64,000 bases of DNA from Nigrospora sphaerica (taxonomy: Eukaryota > Ascomycota > Sordariomycetes > Amphisphaeriales > Apiosporaceae), in assembly GCA_018287875.1 (NCBI GenBank), contig JAGVVL010000002.1, positions 3,844,001 through 3,908,000 of the forward strand. The letters run 5' to 3'. Of the stretch, positions 42,023 to 51,754 are shown piece after piece. Position 1 is the stretch's first letter. Each line of letters begins with the position of its first letter. The position numbers were made by a program, and so were the translations under genes. The notes beneath the pieces were generated by a model. The model searched no databases. It saw nothing but the letters and a program-made list of their open reading frames with translations, and had not been told where the DNA came from.

Positions 42023-45000
42023 GGCCCAAGCCTCACACGGCTTTGCCTGACATTCGAAGGCGCGAGATGGACACTGAGCTTCGCAGCTTGAGAATGGGAG
42101 TTTGTCCAGGGCGACGGATCATTGCAGAGGGCAGTTCTTATCCTAAATTCAAGGCGGGGTCAGGCTGTGCTGACAAGACTTGAGGGGTGTGTATCCTGAT
42201 GAAGTGGCTGTGTGACAAGTGGAGTAGTTGATGCCTGAATACTACCTTGATGCAGCATCCGGGTTTGTTTACCCGAGTGCGGGGGTGGAGATAAATCCTA
42301 CAGGTCAGACAGCCGTTACCCATGCGTAGGGTTGATGAGGGGAAGCGAAGTACTTTAGAGATACATGGGTTGGGGAATATGTGGCATGCAACGGTGAGTT
42401 CACGACGTGTTGCGAAATAAGAAAATTTTCCATAGATGAGTAAGAGTTTAGATGCCCAAGGCAGGAGGGAATGGCAATTTACATACCGACGGAGAAAGTG
42501 TATCCCGGCCGCTGATGACATATGGCAGCCAATACCCTCTGGTGCGTACATTTCAACATCTAGTGAAATATTGCCCCTAAATACGAAGTAAAGTATATAT
42601 GAAGTATAGGCTGTTCCTCAACCATCAATATGTTGCAGAAGAAATGTTGAAATGTGAACCCTCCTCCCACAGTAAGCTTGTAACGTTCATTTAGAGATAT
42701 TTCGAAGTCGTAATCGAAGCTTGTGGACCACCGATAAGGAAAAAGAAAGAAAGAGCAATGTTTTGAAATGTCCCTGAACATGTAGGGCGTTTGTTCTAGA
42801 ATACAGACACTCGCTTAAGTGAATTACCTAAGCACGCTATAGCAGGTGGTATTATTACGTGGATATCCAGTACAGCCCACTTTCGTGTAACTCTATAACG
42901 GATTAGCTCGTAACAAAAAAACCTAAATCGAATATTGCTTTTTGGATCGACGAGGCTGCATAGTTCGGTTTAAGTGGCTTGCATTGTGTAGCCAAGTGGC
43001 TGGCCACCGTCGCCGTCATCATTGGCTGTACGCACTTTTCTTTTCGTGGCAGCCCTCTGGTTGGGCAATTCCACCAAATATCTGTTTCCCAAGCAGCGAG
43101 CGGGCTTTGTTCTTGACCACGCAGAAGTGCAGCAGTTGTGGCGCCGGGGTCTTCAAAAACAACGGGACTCGGCCGCCGAATAAAGAAGTATTGGCCTAGT
43201 CATGATTAGTGCCACGAAAGGGAGCTTGCGAAGAGTCTCGAACCTAGTAAGAAAGCGGAGCTTGTACTCACATAAACTGAGTTCGGTAGAAATACTTCAG
43301 CATCTCTGTCGAGTATTAAGTGGTTACAACATCGTCCACAGCCCCTCACTTCATAAAGATAACGACGCGTGGGACACTAATTATTCCACCACACCCGTAC
43401 TAGCTTGAAAAACACGAAAACCGTCGTCTTCCGCCGGGGATGCATCTTACAATCTAAACATAGCTCTTGGCGGTAGATGTGACCCGGGATGGCGTGGCCA
43501 ACCGGTCCCGGCCACTGCTGTTGGGGGGATATAGGAAGTTTGCATGCATAACCACTAACGACAGTTTGCTCAATAAGTACAGTAAGATGAGGTTATCGGG
43601 CAATCATTGGCAGGTCAGATTTCGGGCCAGGGTGGACATGGTTGGTCGGCACCGGTACCGAGAGTAGTAGCAGACCGGGTGTGACCGACAGGGGTCCGTA
43701 CGGATCTAGAACCAACAACTATTCTGTATCATGTCCATTTTCCAGTTCATCCCCTGTCGCCTGGCTTTGCCTTGCCGCCCCCAAAGAATTAGTTCGGGCG
43801 CAGAGTGGAGTCGGCTGGAATCCGAAGTGACCGTCGCCGAAACGAGGCTTGGCTGCCTATACATCCCCAAAGACCGAGTATACGGCCCCCAACTGCGATC
43901 GCGTCAGCCTCCACCGAGTGCTCCATTGTTGGTTTTGACGAGGTTGATTCATGACGGATGGGATACCCAGTTTGCGAAGCGAGCTGAAGCCGCCAAGGCA
44001 ACGGCGGCTCGTGAGCGCATCACGCCGCGTCACTCACGACAAAACTCACTGAGACCTGCATGGCTCCTGCTGGCTGATCAAGCGCCGCTGGCGCCGCTGA
44101 GGCTGCCCTTCGAGGCTGGCGAGGGTCAAGGGCCCCCCTCTCCCGTGTTATCGATGCGCGAACGCGTACGTCACACCCCGCCCCGCGCAAGCCGCCCAAG
44201 CCCATGATCCCGCGCCTCCCGTTCAGCGGCCGGGGCGATGGTGGGTGTTGGGACGAAGCGACGAAGCAGCAATAGCGCGGAGTTGAGCACGCTAGCGACT
44301 TCCTTTTCGCCCGTGACCGGGCGGGGGGAGGAGGACGGGACGACGCAGAAGGGCCTCTAGGCCCTGCCGCCCCGTCGGACGCCAGCCACGACCCCCATGG
44401 GCGAGGGGGCCTAGACCTAAACCCGGTAGCCCGGTTAGAGGCTCTCACGCGCTTGCTGCATCATCAGCTGAACGTATATTGAATCCACAAGGCGCCGTCC
44501 CGATCCGGAACCCCTGTCAGCCCTGTGCCTGCCTGCTGAGTAAGTGGGCCGGCGAACTGCGCCTCCACACCATCTTCGCCGCTCCAGGCAGGAGTCGGCC
44601 ATGTCATGAACGGCTGGAAATACGACGGGCGCCCTTCTATTGGCGAGGCCCTGGAGCCCCCAAATCGATAGAGCTGTTTCGGGGCCGCAGCTCTTCGGTG
44701 ACGTCGCGAGGCCGGGCTCGTTGCCTGGAGGGGACGACGCCCGCACGCCCTGAGGCCCCCCCGGATCAATAGACTCGTACAGCAAAGAAGCAGGCGGGCG
44801 GTTACAGGATTCGGTTGGCTGCTCCCTCGCGGAGCCACCCGTGTATCGAAAGGTCTCGGAATCCCGTGGCAAGCTGAAGGATCACCTCTCGGTGAGGGAT
44901 TCCGCCTTGCCGCCCATGGCAGCCCACGCACATAAAGCGTACGGTGGCCTACGCAGGTTATAAGATGCCCCTCGAGCCGACCAGGTCGACACAGAATCAC

Positions 45001-45093
45001 ACGCGGGCCATCAGAAGCAAGACGTTGCCGATCACCCCAACCCGCTGAGACACTCGCACCCCAGATTCCCTTTCCACTGCTCTCCTCTTCATC
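42023..45093. other. 3.1 kb intergenic region, AT-rich in its first half
   Basis: 5' flank of the CCCH gene (-) and 5' flank of the protease gene (+). About 42,200-43,450 is distinctly AT-rich with no long frames; 43,900-44,900 returns to GC-rich. No gene, tRNA or intact transposon recognised. Confidence 0.5.
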
Positions 45094-46023
45094 ATGCTTT
45101 CCCTACTCTCCCACTCCGGCATCTTTGCGCTCGCCATGGCGCTTACAGCCCAGGCTCTCCCTGCGACGCTCACGACGACGCTGGATGCGGTGAAGGACTT
45201 CGTCGGCCATGTCTCGCCGCCGCCTCCCAACCCGGCGGCGCCTATACCGACGCTCATCCACATGACGCCCGAGGACAAAGCCGTGGTGGCCAACTGGACG
45301 ACGGTGCGGCGGCTCGTCGACTTTGCCTCGTTCGACGGGGCGGCGGCGGCAAAGCGCGGCGTCATCGGGCCGGACAACCGCGTCCTGACGACGAGCACGG
45401 CGTACCCGTACTCGGCCATGGGGCGCATCATCCGGTCCGACGGCATCGTCTGCAGCGGCAGCCTCGTCGGGCCGCGGCACGTCACGACGGCCAAGCACTG
45501 CGTGCCGACCAACGGGGCGAGCATGCAGTTCCAGCCGGCGTACAACAACGGGCCCGTGTTCCCGGGCGCGTACGCCATCGGCTACCTCGCGGGCGACGCC
45601 GGCTCGACGCCGTCGGCCGACTGCGGGCGCAAGGAGGACTGGGCCGTGCTGCTGCTGAGCGCGCGCCTCGGCGACAGCCGCGGCTACTTCGGCTTCGACA
45701 CGCTCGACGACGCCGGCTCGCTCAACCGCGCCATCTTCTCGTCGTACGGCTACCCGACCGACATCGCCGACGGCTCGCGCCCCTACCGCCAGGACGCCAT
45801 CACCGTCGCCTCCAAGAACACCTGCGACGCCTACGGGCCCCTCTACACCAACGCCGACGCCGCCGGCGGCCAGTCGGGCAGCCCCCTCTACCTGCCCCCC
45901 AACGCCCAGGGCGTGCGCTACCAGTACGGCGTCATGAGCCAGAGCTCCTCCCAGGCGACCGTGTTCGCGAGCGGCAACAACTGGGCCGGCACCATTGCCC
46001 TGATGCTGCAGAACTACCCTTGA
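45094..46023 (+). CDS. Secreted V8/glutamyl endopeptidase-like serine protease (S1B)
   Basis: 309 aa, no intron. Signal peptide about residues 1-21 (ends AQALP). A propeptide follows, with a Kex2-type site at Lys87-Arg88; the mature enzyme would start GVIGPDNRVLTTSTAYPYSA. The triad is visible: His135 (TTAKHC), Asp182 (KEDWAVLLL) and Ser261 (GGQSGSPLY). Cys120 and Cys136 bracket the His loop. The mature start and the GGQSGSP block strongly resemble bacterial (Bacillus-type) glutamyl endopeptidases from memory, so preference for cleavage after Glu is likely but not proven. Probably secreted for external proteolysis. A 572-codon frame lies antisense (45103-46821) and is a GC-composition shadow. 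Next to another secreted gene. Confidence 0.92.
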   Translation: MLSLLSHSGIFALAMALTAQALPATLTTTLDAVKDFVGHVSPPPPNPAAPIPTLIHMTPEDKAVVANWTTVRRLVDFASFDGAAAAKRGVIGPDNRVLTTSTAYPYSAMGRIIRSDGIVCSGSLVGPRHVTTAKHCVPTNGASMQFQPAYNNGPVFPGAYAIGYLAGDAGSTPSADCGRKEDWAVLLLSARLGDSRGYFGFDTLDDAGSLNRAIFSSYGYPTDIADGSRPYRQDAITVASKNTCDAYGPLYTNADAAGGQSGSPLYLPPNAQGVRYQYGVMSQSSSQATVFASGNNWAGTIALMLQNYP

Positions 46024-47568
46024 GGGGGGGCGCTCGTTCGTGTGCGGCTGTGTGTATGTGCGCGCGTGCGTGCGCATGTGTGTCTGGGAACGGCGGCCTT
46101 CGGGGGGGGGGATTTGACCGGCGTCTTTCGTTCGTTTTGATGATATCCATAGGCTGTATTTTGATTTCTTTATTTGGACCCAACCGCGTGCGTATTGCTT
46201 CTTTACGCAGCCGTGACTTCGTTTTTCACTGTCGGCATCCTCATCGCCTTGAGGCGGGCCACAACGTCTCGAAAATAAGTATTGTACCGGGTGACGGGCG
46301 CTGAACGGATCGCCGTCTCGCCCACCTGGAGGATTACGCCCCCCCTCTGATGCCCCACCCTGCTGCCTAGTCCATGTCGCCAAGCAGCGAATAAACGGAA
46401 GGAGAGGGCCGAAAGGCGATGGTACCCTGTCACCAACCGCAGATCCCCCGTCCGCTGCCGCTATTAATAGACGAGGGGCCGCGGATGGGATTGGGACGGC
46501 AGCTCCCGATCGCACTGGCACACTACACACACGCGCGCACGTACACACCCGTTCGCCCCGTGCGACCTTTCCGCGCGTGTGCGTCCGCACGCTCCCGTCG
46601 GGCACGACTTTGAGACCGGTTCGATGCTCGCTCGCCGGTGCGAACACCCCCCACCGGGACGGCGGCACCGACCGTATTTTCTCGTCTTGGCCCTCGGCGG
46701 CGTCGAGGTCGGGTTTGCCGACGGGGCGTCCAAGTGCCGCGCGCCTGGCCGGAACCATTCCTCGCAACCCCCGGGTGGGAATTGCCATCGCACGCGGGGC
46801 ACCACTATCATCACCCATCATCCCCTGCCAAGAATAAAAGCGATCGGTTCGCGTTCTGCGGTGTAGTCTTCGCCCCTGTGTGCCGCCAATCCCGCATTGG
46901 GGTTCTGCGGACTAGCACGCGGAGCCGTCTTTGCGACCAAATCTAGTGGGAGAATGGGAAGGGGGCTTCACAAAGCCAAGAAGCCCACTCTGTGATCCTT
47001 CTGAATCCTTCCCAGAGCATTGACGCGCTAAGCATACAACACTACTTGACTGTAATTGAATTAAGCCCGCACATACACACATCTTGCATGCTGGGCACGA
47101 AAGCTCGGACGGGTTTTTGGTGCAACATTTTGCTACAATGGGGATCCCGTGCCGCTGGATTGGCTCAGAGCATTTCCACTAGTCTAGTATAGTTAGGGTA
47201 CCATTAATTCTATACGCAAGGTGCATAGGGGGCATCGCTAAACGGGCTCGGTATGACTAGGTATACAATCGAGTCGTCATGTGTTCGTGTTGCCTTGCCC
47301 AATTAGCTTCCCAAAAGGGCGGCTCATTCAAGATGAGGAGTTAGGAAGCGAAAGGCATACACGAGTTCTGCAGGTCGACCGCCGAGACCAACGCACCCGA
47401 GGGACCCCAGGCGGTGAAGGAGGGAGCTCTTTCGAGTCGTCTGTCTATAAGAGAAGCAGAACCGTCTCTCTTCTCCAGAGTCATCCTTTCGATAGCCTCA
47501 TCCCGTCAACGCAAACTCACGATCATCCATCCCCGAGAGTCCCCTGCCCCGCACGCCCTTCGTTCAGT
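46024..47568. other. 1.5 kb intergenic region
   Basis: Lies between the two secreted-protein genes, both plus strand. Starts with GT/TG-rich simple sequence at 46,035-46,085 (alternating tgtgcg). About 46,990-47,290 is AT-rich. No gene supported. Confidence 0.55.
47445..47452 (+). promoter_or_regulatory. TATA-box candidate of the 8-Cys protein gene
   Basis: CTATAAGA located about 120 bp before the ATG at 47569, followed by a CT-rich leader. Predicted from position only. Confidence 0.4.
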
Positions 47569-48370
47569 ATGCACTTCTCCCCGATCCTCCTTGGCCTCGT
47601 CGGCTCGGCCTCGGCCATCGACCTCTACCTGCATTCCGGCCGCAACTGCGACGGCAGCGCGCAGGTGTGCACCGGTCTCAACCCCGACGTCTGCGTAAGT
47701 CACCCGCCGACTCCTTCCTTGTCCATTACCGCGTGAACCCCTTCCGTTGCGCCGTGGTTCCCCGGGGTTCCCGCCCGAGGGGCTCCGGCATCGACTCCAG
47801 GGGCCCACCGGTTCCGAAACGGGAATTACTTACTGACCAGGGCGTTGGGAATATCAGTGCTTCGGCGGGAGCAACGACAACCCGACCCTCGGCTTCCGCG
47901 GCATCCCGACCAACTGGAACATCGAGGCGCGCGGCTACCGGGGCGGGTCGAGCCAGTGCGGGGGGCTGCCCATCACGCAGCGCAGCCAGGGCAGCAACTT
48001 CGTCTGCCTCAACGCCGGCTCCTTCTGGTCCGGCGGCGGCTACGGCTTCGTCAACAAGAAGCGCCGCGGCATCGAGGACGCCGCCACCTGCGCCGCCGCC
48101 CCCGGAACCTGCCCCGGCGGCGTCCGCCGCCCCGACACCCTCATCCTCGCCGACGGCGCCAGCTTCAACCTCGAAGCCATGTCCGAAGACCACCGCGTCC
48201 AGATGTAAGCCCGACTCCCCCGAGGCAGGGAGGACAAAATTCCCTGCCTCCCTTTCGTCAAGCCCCATTGACTGACTCCCCCCCTTTTTCCCACCCGCAG
48301 TCTCGAGATTGCGACCAGTGGTGGCAACAGCACCGATATCCCCAAGGAGCTCGGTGTCTACAAGAAATAG
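47569..48370 (+). CDS. Small secreted cysteine-rich protein
   Basis: Exons are 47569-47694, 47858-48204 and 48301-48370; 180 aa. Each intron has a standard GTAAG donor. Residues 1-16 (MHFSPILLGLVGSASA) form a clear signal peptide; the mature protein starts IDLYLHSGRNCDG. Eight cysteines lie in the mature part (RNC, QVC, DVC, CFGG, QCGG, FVC, ATC, GTC), an even number as expected for disulfides. Two lie across the first splice junction (...DVC/CFGG), giving an adjacent CC pair. The rest is Gly/Asn/Ser-rich. No known domain was recognised; size, signal and cysteine content are those of candidate apoplastic effectors, but that role is inference. There is no GPI or membrane anchor. Confidence 0.82.
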
Positions 48371-49298
48371 CCGACCTGGAAAGCGTAAAAGGGATCCGTG
48401 CTGGACAGTTTCGATAGGGGGCCAACATGGTCGTGGTCTGTCCGCTTCCCGGTTATAATGGTGCCCACCGTTGCGCCAGCGCCAACTCTACGCTCATTTC
48501 CTCAACTCGTGCTTCGTTGCGGATCGGTTCCCCTTTCTGTACAAAGCTATGGTAAAATTTGGTTATGAATGTGTGCTCAGCCATACGGCTTCTTCTAAGA
48601 GTAGACACGCCTTTTTATGCCCATGACGAAACGGTCAAGGAGAGAGTCATGTTTCTGGTAAACCAAATATTTGAAGTTGTATTTAAGTTCAACACTCGAG
48701 TTTAGTAACCAGTAGGCTCCTATTGGACTTCGGAGTCCTCCGAAAGTCCCTTTGCGGTATAGCGTCTATCCTATTTAGCTAAGCTCCCCTTAGTATAAAA
48801 TTCGCCTGTACGATGGACACAACCTGTCTGTCAGTGTTTCGTCCAATCTTGCCTTCTCATGCCTTCATCGGCTGCTGTCTGTAGCTTCCTAGTCCTCTTA
48901 AATACGACTTGAACTCTCATCGGGCATCTACAGGGGATCTTGCCTTGCCCTCGTGGCGAGTGCAACTCCCTTCTGGCCCCCGCTGTTCACCATTTCCGGC
49001 AACAGCTGATTTCCAGCCGATTCCAAGCTACAGAGCCGCAACTCATGAGAAAGCCGAGTTGGTTCTCTAGGTCGATGAATAAGAAGCCACAATTCTCCCG
49101 GACTGGAGAATTCGAGGCCTGCTTACGAAGTAGGGGCCTCTTGACCCTGCCGGCAATATGGAGCTGAAAGCATACTTTATCATGGCTTCCAGTAAGGATA
49201 CCAGTCTTGGCGCTGCCTGGGGCCGAGGTTGTGGCCTTGGCGGACACGGCAAGGCTTGCTATCCAAGATATGTACAGGTAGCACGGGCCGCGGATGCA
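48371..49298. other. Intergenic region, AT-rich
   Basis: 3' flanks of the 8-Cys gene (+) and kinesin (-). About 48,500-48,900 is AT-rich. No gene supported. Confidence 0.55.
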
Positions 49299-51094
49299 TC
49301 AGATGGAGATATGATAGTACCTGGTCGCCGTGTCATACTCGAGAATCACCTCGTGCTCCATGGCATCCACGTCGACGAGGAACTGGTGCCACAGATTGAC
49401 CTCGTAAGCCCCCGAGGTCAGCCCCGGCGTTACCGAGGCGCACAGGTACTGGGTAGCGGCCCCGGCCTTGGCGGTGCCGTCGCCATCACTCGGGCTGAGG
49501 ACCAGGGCCAAACCGGCGGGCAAGGCGCGATCCGAGGCCGGGTGCCACTTGACAGCCATGCCGGGGCGGATGCGCTGGCCGAACGGCGTCCCTGCCACTT
49601 GGGGATCCGGATCCCGGCTCGAGAGCCTCATCGTGGGACTTGCACCCGGGGCGGCGGGCAGGTAGCCCGGGCGCTGCGAGTCGACGTGCAGCTGCCAGAG
49701 CTTGGATCGGAAAGCCTGGGCTTCCTCCGTGGTTACCCCCGGGCATTGCATGCACCGCAGTTCGATGATGTCGGCCGGGAGCTGGAGAAACTGGCTGCCG
49801 GTCTCGGTCGGGGCCACAACACTGGGCAAAATAGGAGACGCGCCCGACTGAGACGGGGGCGAGGCACAGTGGTGTCAGTGGCATCGGAGTGGGGAAATGG
49901 CGCACGACTTACGTTCTTGGCGATCCAGTCCTGCAATTGGGCGTTGGACCACGCACTCGGGGCCAGGAGGTCGGCGTTTGCTTTCTTGGCGGTGCTCGTG
50001 GGGAGGACAACTCGCAGCATTTCGGCGTACCGCAGGGTGTTTTTGCTGGCCCCGGCATCGCCGAGGCTGGGGTTGACGCAGGCGATGACGACGGTCTTGC
50101 AAGGCCGCCCGGCGGGGGGGTCAAAGACGTGCTTGAGGACCTTGGTCAGGGCGCTCTGGCGGAAGGGCACATGCGTCTTCTTCGGCTTGCGGGTGGAGGA
50201 GGCGGTGTCGGCCTGGGCCTTGGCGCGGATGCAGTCCTTCAGCACCGACAGGCTGATGTTGATCTCGCGCGTCTCGCGCATGCGGTCGGCGCCGTGCGAG
50301 GCCACGTCGCGGGCCGCCTCGGAGCCGGCCAGGTCCACGAGGTACAGCAGCCCCTCGGCGCCGGTCGCGGGGTCGGCGAGGCGGAGGCGGCAGATGCCGT
50401 GTGAGCGAGACGAGCCGTCGTTCTTGCGCGTGGGGGCGGTGCGCCGGAAGAAGGTGGCCTTCTTGATGAGGCGCATGGCGTCGGCCTCGTCCTTCACGAG
50501 GTGCTCATCGGCCCCCGACAGCTGCGTCACGCCGAACGAGTCCTCGAGAATGGAGACGGGCCTGCGCGAGTGGAGCAGGTCGAAGGCGGCGTTCCCCGCC
50601 AGCTCGACCATGGTCATCCAGACTCGCCGCTCGCCGGGCAGGTTCCTGCTCATCAGGGCTTGGACCACCAGCTCCTCCAGCCGGCTTACGGTAAAGGTTT
50701 TGCCCGAGCCGGTCTGGCCGTAGGCAAACAGGGTGCCGGTGCCGCCATTCCAGGCCAGGGGGGGCAAGTCGCGGACCAGGTCGTCGTAGATGTCTTCGGT
50801 GCTGGTATGGGCGTCGTAGAGCTTGTCCAGCTTGTAGTCGAAAGAGCGGAGGACAGGCCGGCCTCGCGGGTGGTTGTAGAGATCGTGAACATCGGCAACC
50901 CCCGGCTGTTCGGGGCGGGGGAACACGGCGCAGGGGAGGCCCGCGGCGACATCCTGGTCGAGCAGGGGTCGGACCCGGGCGCTCACGACCATGTCGGGGC
51001 TTGTTTCCTCGGCGGCGGCGGCCCCGGGCGCCGGCTTGTACGCCGCGACCAGCCTCTGGTAGAGGTCGGCATTGTCGAGGTAGAAACGGTCCAT
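49299..51094 (-). CDS. Divergent kinesin-13-like motor protein
   Basis: Microtubule motor; the kinesin-13 class usually depolymerises microtubule ends. Exons (minus) are 49913-51094 and 49299-49847, 576 aa, phase 0. The start is the ATG at 51094 (MDRFYLDNADLYQRL); the frame extends upstream only with GTG. Nucleotide-binding motifs are intact: P-loop AYGQTGSGKTFT (about 124-135), switch I NDGSSRSH (225-232) and switch II LVDLAGSE (252-259). The sequence after switch II (REINISLSVLKDCIRA) resembles kinesin-13 (INKSLLALKECIRA). The C-terminal ~180 residues contain PGVTTEEAQAFRSKLWQLH and no coiled coil. No neck or long stalk is visible. The stop at 49299 lies next to a possible AG/GTACTA donor, so a further 3' exon is possible. 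Confidence 0.88.
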
Positions 51095-51754
51095 GCTGGG
51101 GCTGGGACGGGATACGAGGGTAAGGAGGGGATGCGAAGAAAGGCACGGGTCGGTAGGCCGCAAGAAGGGCAGGGCCTGTACGGCAGCCCCACGGGGGTTC
51201 CCAGGCCCCCCCAGGCGGTCCACTTACTGCGTAGCCGGTCCAGGCGGTTAGGGTCTGCATTCGCAGGGCCTCAAGGCAGCCAAGCCAGGGGTCGCTTCCC
51301 TGGCGTCGTATCGAAGGAGCTAGGGTAGGCACTGACGATAAGTGAGTGGTTCGCCGGCAACCAATGGGCCGTCTCGGATAGCTACCTAATCCCAACACTC
51401 CAGGTCTAGGCAGCAGGATGGAAATGTGACGCCGTCCATCCCGCATGCAACCTTCTCGTACGGGAGACAGATGCTGCATGAGATCCTCGGGTCAAGGGCT
51501 CCCACGCGTCTACAGCGTGGGATTGATAACAAATGTAGAGATAGCAAACCGAGCATCGGGTAAGGCGCCGAGGCACACCATCCGGTTGACGCGTCCCAAC
51601 CCGCCGGGACAGACGCTGGAACGTGGTTTCGCCTTCCATTTTGCGACCTCACTCATTGTTTGTTTCCCTCTTCCTCTTTCCGCTTCATACGTATGGTGCA
51701 CCCGGCGGCAATACACCAACTGTACAGGTTGTTGAACAGCAGCCTCACCGCGCC
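51095..51754. other. Divergent promoter between kinesin and ABC transporter
   Basis: 0.66 kb between the kinesin start (-) and the transporter start (+). No additional gene supported. Confidence 0.6.

Noticed and set aside
45103..46821. 572-codon frame on the minus strand
   Set aside because: Antisense to the glutamyl endopeptidase with its complete triad; Arg/Gly/Val-rich composition typical of a GC-rich shadow frame.
49158..50723. 521-codon plus-strand frame
   Set aside because: Antisense to the kinesin motor, which has all nucleotide-binding motifs.
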